Of a stretch of 64,000 bases of DNA, positions 54,560 through 62,331 are shown piece after piece. The first letter of the stretch is position 1, and every line of letters starts with the position of its first letter. Both the position numbers and the translations under genes were made by a program. A model generated the notes under the pieces. It was given only the letters and a program-made list of their open reading frames with translations. It was not told the DNA's origin and did no database searches. The DNA is from Sedimentitalea todarodis (GTDB lineage Bacteria > Pseudomonadota > Alphaproteobacteria > Rhodobacterales > Rhodobacteraceae), in assembly GCF_032595355.1 (NCBI RefSeq), contig NZ_JASMWN010000005.1:1-64000 (forward strand), given 5' to 3'.

Positions 54560-55750
54560 ATGAGCTGGAATACGCTGGACGACATGGACATCGCGGGAAA
54601 ACGGGTTCTGGTGCGGGTTGATATCAACGTCCCCGTCGACGATGGCGCTGTCACGGACGACACCCGCATCCGGCGGGTGAAACCGACCATTGCCGACATT
54701 TTGGCGAAAGGCGGCAAGCCCATCCTGCTCGCCCATTTCGGTCGGCCCAAGGGCAAGCATGTTCCGGACATGTCCCTGCGTCTGCTGGTTCCGGCACTGG
54801 AAGCGAGGCTCGGCGCTCCGGTCGCCTTCTGTGCGGATTGCCGGGGTGACGCCGCCCAGGCGGCGATCGGAGCATTGGCAGACGGCTCGGTCCTTCTCCT
54901 GGAGAACACCCGGTTTCAGACCGGCGAAGAAAAGAACGACCCGGCGCTCGCGACAGAATTTGCGGAACTCGGCGATATCTACTGCAACGATGCGTTTTCG
55001 GCAGCACACCGGGCGCATGCCTCGACCGAAGGGGTGGCGCGATTGTTGCCTGCCTGTGCAGGTCGGTTGATGGAGGCGGAACTGACGGCCCTGGAAGCGG
55101 CCCTCGGCACACCGGAACGACCTGTCGCGGCGGTGGTTGGAGGGGCCAAGGTTTCGACCAAGCTCGACCTGTTGGGGAATCTCGTCGAAAAAGTCGACCA
55201 CCTGATCATTGGCGGTGGCATGGCCAATACATTTCTCGCGGCCCAGGGCGTGAATGTAGGCAAATCCCTGTGCGAGCATGACATGACCGACACGGCGAAC
55301 GCGATCCTGGGCAAGGCGGAGCGCACAGGCTGTACGATCCTCCTGCCCGTAGACGTTGTCGTCGCGCGTGAGTTCAAGGCAGGGGCGGCGAACCAGACGG
55401 TGCCCGCCGATCAATGCCCGGACGACTCGATGATTCTGGACGCGGGTCCGGAAACAGTGCGCCAGATCGCAGCGGTATTGGACACGACAAAAACGCTGAT
55501 CTGGAACGGCCCGATGGGCGCCTTTGAAATCGAGCCGTTTGACGCGGCGACCAATGCCGCCGCGCGTCAGGCGGCCGCGCAGACGCGCGCGGGACGGCTG
55601 ACAAGCGTCGCCGGAGGCGGTGACACCGTGGCCGCCCTGAACCAGGCCGGCGTAGCCGGTGATTTCACCTATATCTCGACCGCGGGCGGCGCATTCCTCG
55701 AGTGGATGGAGGGCAAGACACTGCCAGGTGTCGCCGCATTGCAAACCTGA
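54560..55750 (+). CDS. pgk: Phosphoglycerate kinase
   Basis: 396-residue glycolytic kinase. N-terminal substrate domain RVLVRVDINVPVDDG and AHFGRPKG; hinge and nucleotide domain with GGAKVSTKLDLLGNLVEKVD near 193-211 and the C-terminal GGGDTVAALNQAG near 352-364. Length typical (387-400). fba follows after 146 bases on the same strand, so the two probably share control. Confidence 0.97.
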   Translation: MSWNTLDDMDIAGKRVLVRVDINVPVDDGAVTDDTRIRRVKPTIADILAKGGKPILLAHFGRPKGKHVPDMSLRLLVPALEARLGAPVAFCADCRGDAAQAAIGALADGSVLLLENTRFQTGEEKNDPALATEFAELGDIYCNDAFSAAHRAHASTEGVARLLPACAGRLMEAELTALEAALGTPERPVAAVVGGAKVSTKLDLLGNLVEKVDHLIIGGGMANTFLAAQGVNVGKSLCEHDMTDTANAILGKAERTGCTILLPVDVVVAREFKAGAANQTVPADQCPDDSMILDAGPETVRQIAAVLDTTKTLIWNGPMGAFEIEPFDAATNAAARQAAAQTRAGRLTSVAGGGDTVAALNQAGVAGDFTYISTAGGAFLEWMEGKTLPGVAALQT

Positions 55751-55817
55751 TTCTATTCGGCATCCACCAGCGGACCCATGGCAGCGGCAGGTCTGTTCGC
55801 GCTAACGCGATTGCAAC

Positions 55818-55846
55818 CTGCAAGGCCCTGTCTTAAACCCTTGCAG
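55818..55846. promoter_or_regulatory. Inverted repeat before fba
   Basis: CTGCAAGG (55818-55825) and CCTTGCAG (55839-55846), perfect 8-bp arms with a 13-base gap, 50 bases before the fba ATG. It may be an operator or a pgk-end hairpin; there is no T-run. Confidence 0.4.
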
Positions 55847-55896
55847 GATCCCAACGATTCCCCGCGTGGGCCAAAACCAGCAAGGTGAATTGACCC

Positions 55897-56790
55897 ATGG
55901 CAGACACACGTCAAACCGAACAGATGACCTCGGGCAAGGGTTTTGTCGCGGCACTCGATCAGAGCGGCGGCTCAACTCCCAAGGCACTGAAGCTCTATGG
56001 TGTGGACGAAAGCGCCTATGGTTCGGAGTCCGAGATGTATGATCTGATCCATAAGATGCGCAGCCGGATCATCACCTCGCCCGTCTTCAGCGGCGAGCAC
56101 ATTGTCGGGGCAATCCTGTTTGAACAGACCATGGACCGCGACATAGATGGCATTCCGACCGCGCAGTATCTCTGGGAAAAACGCTCGGTGGTGCCGTTCC
56201 TGAAGATCGACAAGGGATTGCTCGACGAGGCAGATGGTGTGCGGCTCATGAAGCCGATGCCAGGTCTGGACGATTTGCTCGACCGGGCCGTTTCCAAGGG
56301 CATCTTTGGCACCAAGATGCGTTCGGTGATCGACGGCGCCTCTGCCAGCGGTATCGCGGCAATCGTGGCACAGCAATTCGAGATCGCGGGCCAGGTCTTG
56401 GCCAAGGGATTGATCCCGATCATCGAACCCGAAATCACCATCACCATCAGCGCCAAAGCCGAGGCCGAGGCGATCCTGCTTGCAGAATTGACCAAGCACG
56501 TGGATGCAATGCCCGCCGACCAACAGGTCATCCTGAAACTGACCTTGCCGGAAACCGCCAACACCTATGCGTCGCTGGTCGACCATCCCCGTGTCATGCG
56601 GGTGGTGGCGCTTTCTGGCGGCTATTCGCGCGACGAGGCCAACGCGCGGTTGAGCGTAAATCACGGCGTGATCGCTTCGTTCTCCAGGGCGCTGACCGAA
56701 GGGCTGTCGGCAGGCCAACCGGACGCCGCGTTCAATGAGGCCCTGGGCGACACCATCACCCGCGTCTATACCGCCTCTGTCGCCGGCTGA
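55897..56790 (+). CDS. fba: Class I fructose-bisphosphate aldolase
   Basis: 297-residue Schiff-base aldolase of glycolysis/gluconeogenesis. The start has KGFVAALDQSGGSTPKAL, the family's conserved first stretch; the catalytic lysine region is VVPFLKIDKGL with VILKLTLPE (near 210) as the second. Length matches the short bacterial class I enzymes (about 295). AAGGTG lies about nine bases upstream. Following pgk and preceding ftsB and pdhA. Confidence 0.93.
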   Translation: MADTRQTEQMTSGKGFVAALDQSGGSTPKALKLYGVDESAYGSESEMYDLIHKMRSRIITSPVFSGEHIVGAILFEQTMDRDIDGIPTAQYLWEKRSVVPFLKIDKGLLDEADGVRLMKPMPGLDDLLDRAVSKGIFGTKMRSVIDGASASGIAAIVAQQFEIAGQVLAKGLIPIIEPEITITISAKAEAEAILLAELTKHVDAMPADQQVILKLTLPETANTYASLVDHPRVMRVVALSGGYSRDEANARLSVNHGVIASFSRALTEGLSAGQPDAAFNEALGDTITRVYTASVAG

Positions 56791-56921
56791 ACCCCTGCCC
56801 TGCGGCCTTTTGGCCACGGGATCAGAATTTCCGATTCGCGCATGCCCCTCCCCATAAACAGGGATTCACAAGCCGATTCGCCTATGCCATAGTGCACCGA
56901 GAACGCCCGCAAAGGGCGCAG

Positions 56922-57236
56922 ATGAGGCAGTGCAGTTTGACCCGCTCGACGCGCCCCGGCTTTGGGGCCCTGATCTATTTCGCAGCGACCTTTGCGTTGT
57001 GTGCCTATTTCACCTTTGCCGCCGTGCAAGGTGATTTTGGCCTGTTCCGCCGTGTCGAGATTTCCGCCGAGGCGGATGCATTGCGTCAGACTCTGACCCG
57101 GCTGGAAGCCGAAATCGCGTCGGCCGAGAACCTGACCCACCGCCTGTCAGACGAATATCTCGACCTCGACCTGCTCGATCAGCAGGCGCGGTCAGTGCTG
57201 GGGTTGCTGCGTGCCGACGAGATCGTGATCCGCTAG
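56922..57236 (+). CDS. FtsB/DivIC-like septum formation initiator
   Basis: 104 residues (ATG 56922; TTG 56937 is an alternative). A single membrane helix near 17-38 (GALIYFAATFALCAYFTFAA) is followed by a short coiled coil (ADALRQTLTRLEAEIASAENL) and the conserved YLDLDLLDQQARSVLG motif. FtsB works with FtsL and FtsQ in division. It sits just before pdhA, the usual alphaproteobacterial position between enolase/glycolytic genes and pdhA. Confidence 0.85.
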   Translation: MRQCSLTRSTRPGFGALIYFAATFALCAYFTFAAVQGDFGLFRRVEISAEADALRQTLTRLEAEIASAENLTHRLSDEYLDLDLLDQQARSVLGLLRADEIVIR

Positions 57237-57286
57237 ACTCCGCTCGCGTCAATTTCACTCGCCATCCGACGCCAGAGCCGTTATCC

Positions 57287-57306
57287 ATAGTTTAGCATTA
57301 AACTAT
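57287..57306. promoter_or_regulatory. Perfect palindrome upstream of pdhA
   Basis: ATAGTTTA-GCAT-TAAACTAT, 8-bp arms with a 4-base centre (20 bp), 27 bases before the pdhA ATG. The A+T-rich perfect dyad looks like a regulator's operator. The regulator is not identifiable here. Confidence 0.6.
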
Positions 57307-57332
57307 CACTACGCAGGGGGGAGTGCACCGCG

Positions 57333-58343
57333 ATGGTCACGCGAAAGAGCACCAAGAAACCGAACGTTTCCGCCGAAGAGTTGAAGACGTTTTATCGTGA
57401 GATGCTGTTGATCCGGCGGTTCGAGGAAAAAGCAGGCCAGCTCTATGGCATGGGACTGATCGGCGGCTTCTGCCACCTCTATATCGGCCAGGAAGCCGTG
57501 GTTGTGGGCCTCGAGTCTGTCGCGGAAGACGGCGACAAGCGCGTCACCTCGTATCGCGACCATGGTCACATGCTGGCGTGCGGGATGAGTCCGGATGGCG
57601 TCATGGCCGAGCTGACCGGGCGTGAAGGCGGCTATTCCAAAGGCAAGGGTGGCTCCATGCACATGTTTTCCAAGGAAAAGCACTTTTACGGCGGTCATGG
57701 CATCGTCGGGGCGCAGGTTCCGATTGGCGCGGGGCTGGCCTTTGCCGACAAGTATCGCGAAAACGGCCGTGTGACCTTTACCTATTTCGGCGATGGCGCG
57801 TCGAACCAGGGGCAGGTTTACGAAACATTCAACATGGCCGCGCTGTGGGAGTTGCCTGTGGTCTTCGTGATCGAGAACAACCAGTACGCCATGGGCACCG
57901 CGCAGCAACGGTCGACCTCGACACCCGATCTCTACACGCGCGGCGGGGCGTTCGGCATTCCCGGCGAAATCGTGGACGGCATGAATGTCGTGTCGGTCAA
58001 GGAAGCAGGTGCCAAGGCGATTGCACACTGCCGCGCAGGCAAGGGCCCCTATATTCTCGAGGTCAAGACCTACCGCTATCGCGGCCACTCCATGTCGGAT
58101 CCGGCCAAGTACCGCACCCGCGAAGAAGTGCAGAAGATGCGTGAAGAACGCGATCCGATCGAACAGGTGCGCAGCATGTTGCTGGCCGGCAAACACGCGA
58201 CCGAGGACGACCTCAAGGCCATCGATAAGGACATCAAGAAGGTGATCAACGCCTCTGCCGAATTCGCCAAGGACAGCCCGGAACCGGCACTTGATGAATT
58301 GTGGACAGACATCTACGCCGACGTGGCGCCGCAGAACGCATAA
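57333..58343 (+). CDS. pdhA: Pyruvate dehydrogenase E1 component, alpha subunit
   Basis: 336 residues. The thiamine-diphosphate motif GDGASNQGQVYETFNMAALW is near 148-167 (starting GDG, ending NN at ENNQYAMGT). The phosphorylation-loop-like RGHSMSDPAKYR near 250 is kept as in other alpha subunits. With pdhB and pdhC it forms the E1-E2 core of the complex producing acetyl-CoA. A perfect palindrome lies just upstream. pdhB follows after 16 bases. Confidence 0.97.
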   Translation: MVTRKSTKKPNVSAEELKTFYREMLLIRRFEEKAGQLYGMGLIGGFCHLYIGQEAVVVGLESVAEDGDKRVTSYRDHGHMLACGMSPDGVMAELTGREGGYSKGKGGSMHMFSKEKHFYGGHGIVGAQVPIGAGLAFADKYRENGRVTFTYFGDGASNQGQVYETFNMAALWELPVVFVIENNQYAMGTAQQRSTSTPDLYTRGGAFGIPGEIVDGMNVVSVKEAGAKAIAHCRAGKGPYILEVKTYRYRGHSMSDPAKYRTREEVQKMREERDPIEQVRSMLLAGKHATEDDLKAIDKDIKKVINASAEFAKDSPEPALDELWTDIYADVAPQNA

Positions 58344-58359
58344 GGAGGAGGACAGAAAA

Positions 58360-59715
58360 ATGGCAACCGAGATTCTGATGCCCGCCCTGTCCCCGACGAT
58401 GGAGGAAGGCACGCTGGCAAAATGGCTGGTCAAGGAGGGCGACACCGTATCCGCGGGCGACCTGCTGGCAGAGATCGAGACCGATAAGGCAACGATGGAG
58501 TTCGAGGCCGTCGATGAAGGCATTGTCGGCAAGTTGCTGGTTCCCGAGGGGACAGAGGGCGTCAAGGTGAACACCGCCATCGCGGTGCTGATCGAAGATG
58601 GCGAAGAGGTGGACGAGGCGCCAACAGCCAAGACCCCGTCCGAGCCCGCCGCTCCCAAGCAGCCGGACAGCAAGCCAGTCGCTGCCCCGGAACCCGCGCC
58701 GACACCCGAACCGGACTGGCCTGACGGTACAAAGCTCAAACAGCAAACCGTCCGCGAGGCGTTGCGCGACGCCATGGCCGAGGAAATGCGCGCCGATGAT
58801 ACCGTGTTTCTGATGGGCGAAGAGGTCGCCGAATATCAGGGGGCGTACAAGATCAGCCAGGGGTTGCTGGACGAATTCGGCAGCAAACGGGTGATTGATA
58901 CACCGATTACAGAGCACGGGTTTGCCGGGGTCGCCGTTGGCGCTGCCTTTGGCGGATTGCGCCCGATCGTCGAGTTCATGACCTTCAATTTCGCCATGCA
59001 GGCAATGGACCAGATCATCAATTCGGCGGCAAAGACACTCTATATGTCGGGCGGCCAGATGGGCGCACCAATGGTGTTTCGCGGTCCCAACGGGGCAGCC
59101 GCGCGCGTCGCCGCGCAGCACAGCCAGGATTTCGCGGCATGGTTCATGCAGGTCCCCGGGCTGAAAGTGGCAATGCCTTACTCCGCCTCTGATGCCAAAG
59201 GCTTGCTCAAATCCGCGATCCGCGATCCGAACCCGGTGATCTTTCTGGAAAACGAAATCCTCTACGGACGCAGCTTTGATGTTCCGGTTCTGGATGATTT
59301 CACCGTGCCATTCGGCAAGGCCCGCATCTGGCAACAAGGCGACGACGTGACCATCGTCAGCTTTGGCATCGGGATGAAATACGCACTGGAAGCCGCCCAA
59401 AAACTTGCCGAGGACGAGATCAGCGCCGAGGTGATCGACCTTCGCACGCTGCGCCCGATGGATACCGGCGCAATCATCAGCTCGGTGATGAAGACCAACC
59501 GATGCGTCACCGTGGAGGAAGGCTGGCCACAGGGTTCGGTTGGAAGCTATATCAGTTCGGTCTTGATGCAGGAGGCGTTTGATTACCTTGATGCCCCGGT
59601 GATCAACTGCACCGGCAAGGATGTTCCGATGCCCTATGCCGCCAATCTTGAGAAACACGCGCTGGTCACCACCGACGAGGTGATCGCCGCCGTGAAACAA
59701 GTGACCTACAGGTGA
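58360..59715 (+). CDS. pdhB: Pyruvate dehydrogenase E1 component, beta subunit, with N-terminal lipoyl domain
   Basis: 451 residues. Unlike the usual 330-residue beta subunit it begins with a lipoyl domain whose lipoyl-lysine is K43 (ETDKATMEFE), then an Ala/Pro/Glu linker (about 85-125), then the E1-beta domain (VREALRDAMAEEM onward, TEHGFAGVAVGAAF). This fusion is typical of alphaproteobacteria. AAGGAGGAGG precedes the ATG. The lipoyl coding stretch is nearly identical to that of pdhC. Confidence 0.97.
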   Translation: MATEILMPALSPTMEEGTLAKWLVKEGDTVSAGDLLAEIETDKATMEFEAVDEGIVGKLLVPEGTEGVKVNTAIAVLIEDGEEVDEAPTAKTPSEPAAPKQPDSKPVAAPEPAPTPEPDWPDGTKLKQQTVREALRDAMAEEMRADDTVFLMGEEVAEYQGAYKISQGLLDEFGSKRVIDTPITEHGFAGVAVGAAFGGLRPIVEFMTFNFAMQAMDQIINSAAKTLYMSGGQMGAPMVFRGPNGAAARVAAQHSQDFAAWFMQVPGLKVAMPYSASDAKGLLKSAIRDPNPVIFLENEILYGRSFDVPVLDDFTVPFGKARIWQQGDDVTIVSFGIGMKYALEAAQKLAEDEISAEVIDLRTLRPMDTGAIISSVMKTNRCVTVEEGWPQGSVGSYISSVLMQEAFDYLDAPVINCTGKDVPMPYAANLEKHALVTTDEVIAAVKQVTYR

Positions 59716-59725
59716 GGAGCGCGCG

Positions 59726-61024
59726 ATGACGACGAAAATCCTGATGCCCGCCCTGTCCCCGACGATGGAAGACGGCACGCTTGCAAAATGGCTGGTCAAG
59801 GAGGGCGACACCGTATCCGCGGGCGACCTCCTGGCCGAGATCGAAACCGACAAGGCAACGATGGAATTCGAAGCCGTTGACGAAGGTACGATCGGAAAAC
59901 TGCTGGTTGCGGACGGCACCGAAGGAGTCAAGGTCAACACGCCGATTGCCGTGCTGCTCGAAGACGGCGAAACCGCAGATGACATTGGCGAGACCGCCTC
60001 GCAGGCCAGCCCCCCGGCCCAGAAAGATGCACCTGCTGCGACGGCAGATACCGCAAAGGTGATCGAGAGCCCGGCAGCACCTGCGCGCGATGGCGACCGT
60101 GTGTTTGCATCACCCTTGGCGCGCCGGATCGCGGCGGAAAAGGGACTCGACCTTCAATCGATCAAGGGTACCGGCCCGCGCGGGCGGATCATCAAAGCGG
60201 ATGTAGTCGATACCGAGCCTGAGGATGCACCGGCCCCGACTGCGAACGTTGAGACGCCCAAGTCCGTCGCGCCGTCTGCCGCTATGCCATCAGGCGCGAC
60301 AGCAGATACGGTGGCAAAGATGTACGAAGGGCGCGCCTATGAAGAGATCGCGCTCGATGGCATGCGCAAGACCATCGCCGCGCGGCTGACCGAAGCAAAG
60401 CAGTCGATACCGCATTTCTACCTGCGCCGCGATGTTCGCCTTGATGCGTTACTCGCGTTCCGTGGTGAACTGAACGCGCAATTGGAAAGCCGCGGCGTGA
60501 AACTCTCGGTCAATGATTTCATCATCAAGGCCTGCGCGCTCGCCTTGCAGGCGGTGCCTGATGCCAATGCGGTCTGGGCAGGTGACAGGATTCTGCGGCT
60601 CAAGCCGTCCGATGTCGCGGTCGCGGTTGCCATTGACGGCGGCCTCTTTACTCCGGTCCTGAAAGACGCAGAGCTGAAATCGCTATCGGCGCTGTCTGCG
60701 GAAATGAAAGAGCTGGCGGGCCGGGCGCGCGACCGAAAGCTGGCCCCCCACGAATACCAGGGCGGCAGCTTTGCAATTTCCAATCTTGGCATGTTCGGAA
60801 TCGACAGTTTCGATGCAGTGATCAATCCACCCCATGGCGCAATTCTGGCAGTTGGTGCGGGCGTCAGAAAACCGGTGGCCGGAAAGGACGGCGAAGTCGC
60901 TGTCGCAACCGTGATGTCGGTAACGCTGTCTGTGGATCACCGGGTCATCGATGGCGCATTGGGCGCGCAGTTGTTGCAACAGATCGTGGACCACCTGGAA
61001 AATCCGATGGTCATGCTGGCCTGA
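59726..61024 (+). CDS. pdhC: Dihydrolipoamide acetyltransferase (E2 of pyruvate dehydrogenase)
   Basis: 432 residues. A single lipoyl domain (lysine K43) is followed by a flexible linker, a peripheral-subunit-binding domain near 128-163 (FASPLARRIAAEKGLDL, GTGPRGRIIKADV) and the catalytic domain ending with His405 in SVDHRVIDGALG. It transfers acetyl to CoA and docks lpd. Starts ten bases after pdhB. A hairpin follows at 61030-61062. Confidence 0.97.
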   Translation: MTTKILMPALSPTMEDGTLAKWLVKEGDTVSAGDLLAEIETDKATMEFEAVDEGTIGKLLVADGTEGVKVNTPIAVLLEDGETADDIGETASQASPPAQKDAPAATADTAKVIESPAAPARDGDRVFASPLARRIAAEKGLDLQSIKGTGPRGRIIKADVVDTEPEDAPAPTANVETPKSVAPSAAMPSGATADTVAKMYEGRAYEEIALDGMRKTIAARLTEAKQSIPHFYLRRDVRLDALLAFRGELNAQLESRGVKLSVNDFIIKACALALQAVPDANAVWAGDRILRLKPSDVAVAVAIDGGLFTPVLKDAELKSLSALSAEMKELAGRARDRKLAPHEYQGGSFAISNLGMFGIDSFDAVINPPHGAILAVGAGVRKPVAGKDGEVAVATVMSVTLSVDHRVIDGALGAQLLQQIVDHLENPMVMLA

Positions 61025-61029
61025 AACGA

Positions 61030-61062
61030 CAAGAGGCGCAGAATCAAACCCCGCGCCTCTTG
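61030..61062. terminator. Bidirectional terminator between pdhC and cysE
   Basis: CAAGAGGCGC (61030-61039) pairs with GCGCCTCTTG (61053-61062), 10-bp perfect stem with a 13-base loop, between convergent genes. Confidence 0.75.
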
Positions 61063-61065
61063 CGA

Positions 61066-61875
61066 TCACGACATATCCGGAAACATCTGATCCATGGAGA
61101 CAGAGGGTTGATCACACCCCGCCTCTCCGACGATCTTGGCTGGAATGCCGGCAACCGTCTTGCACGGTGGGACATCGGATAGAACGACCGAACCAGCCGC
61201 AATGCGGCTGCAATGGCCGACGCGGATATTGCCAAGAACCTTCGCCCCCGCGCCGATCAATACACCGTCCTCGATCTTGGGATGGCGATCTTCTTCTTCC
61301 TTGCCGGTTCCACCCAGCGTGACCGAATGCAGCATCGACACATTGTCCCCGACAACTGCGGTTTCGCCGATCACTATGGAATGAGCATGGTCGATCATGA
61401 TCCCCTTGCCGATCTGCGCCGCCGGGTGGATATCGATCCCGAAGATCTCCGATACCCGCATCTGGAAGAAATAAGCCAGGTCCTGCTGACCGTTCTCCCA
61501 AAGCCAATGCCCGACACGATAGGCCTGCATGGCTTGATAGCCCTTGAAGTAGAGGATCGGCTGCAACAAGCGATGGCTGGCCGGGTCGCGCTCGAACACC
61601 GCAACAAGATCGGCGCGGGCCGCATCGACCAGCGCAGGCGATTCCTCATATGCCTGATCGGCGATTTCGCGCAAGATCGCCATCGACATCTCGTTTGACG
61701 ACAGTTTTGCTGAAATGCGATATGAGAGCGCTTTCTCCAGCGTCTTGTGGTGCAGGATACAGGCGTGGATCAATCCGCCCATCAACGGCTCGTCCTGAAC
61801 CGCTTGCCGGGCCTCGTAATTGATACGGTCCCAAACCGGATCGACAGGAGAGAGTTTTCTGCGCGTTTCAGCCAT
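61066..61875 (-). CDS. cysE: Serine O-acetyltransferase
   Basis: 269 residues. The left-handed beta-helix of hexapeptide repeats is visible from GIDIHPAAQIGKGIMIDHA (near 145) to GNIRVGHCSRIAAGS; catalytic His in MIDHAHSIVIG, with the partner Asp in DIHP. It makes O-acetylserine for CysK at 7093. A C-terminal extension ends PSVSMDQMFPDMS, without the final Ile that docks into CysK in E. coli. ATG 61875 follows AAGGAA. Divergent from the DksA/TraR gene. Confidence 0.95.
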   Translation of the reverse strand: MAETRRKLSPVDPVWDRINYEARQAVQDEPLMGGLIHACILHHKTLEKALSYRISAKLSSNEMSMAILREIADQAYEESPALVDAARADLVAVFERDPASHRLLQPILYFKGYQAMQAYRVGHWLWENGQQDLAYFFQMRVSEIFGIDIHPAAQIGKGIMIDHAHSIVIGETAVVGDNVSMLHSVTLGGTGKEEEDRHPKIEDGVLIGAGAKVLGNIRVGHCSRIAAGSVVLSDVPPCKTVAGIPAKIVGEAGCDQPSVSMDQMFPDMS

Positions 61876-61960
61876 GGCTTTGCTTCCTTTTCCACGTCTA
61901 GAATATGCATCTAACCACGCAAAAGCAAAACGCAAAGCCTTGATGGGACATATTCCAGAT

Positions 61961-62299
61961 ATGAATGATGCAGATATCGCCCGTTACACCGCCCAGATCG
62001 AGCAGATGTTACAGCGGCTTTCCAAGGACAATGAACTGGGGCGGGAGGGGCAGGCCGTGGTTTCGCTGGATCAGCAATCCGTCGGAAGACTCAGCCGCAT
62101 GGACGCGTTGCAAAATCAGGCCATGGCCAAGGCCCAGCAACACAGGCGCGACCAGCAGAGACAGCGCCTGCTGGCCGCCCTGCGCCGGATCGACGAAGAG
62201 GAGTTCGGCTATTGCATTGATTGCGGGACCGAAATCGCAGCTCAGAGGCTGGACCTCGATCCCACGGTGTTCAAGTGCATCTCCTGCGCAAACGGCTGA
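61961..62299 (+). CDS. DksA/TraR-family zinc-finger protein
   Basis: 112 residues from ATG 61961 (ATG 61943 is an alternative). A coiled coil (about 20-80: RLSRMDALQNQAMAKAQQ, RRDQQRQRLL) leads to a complete four-cysteine zinc finger YCIDCGTEI...FKCISC. It is shorter than DksA and resembles TraR-like proteins that bind RNA polymerase. It complements the single-cysteine DksA at 2866. It lies between cysE and the GTA cluster end, convergent with gp15. Confidence 0.85.
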   Translation: MNDADIARYTAQIEQMLQRLSKDNELGREGQAVVSLDQQSVGRLSRMDALQNQAMAKAQQHRRDQQRQRLLAALRRIDEEEFGYCIDCGTEIAAQRLDLDPTVFKCISCANG

Positions 62300-62331
62300 G
62301 TTTGACCCAGGGTAGGTAGCGGTCCCAAAAC

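Noticed and set aside
54430..54909. N-terminal extension of the second cyclophilin
   Set aside because: It overlaps the start of divergent pgk; ATG 54429 has AGGAGGG upstream.
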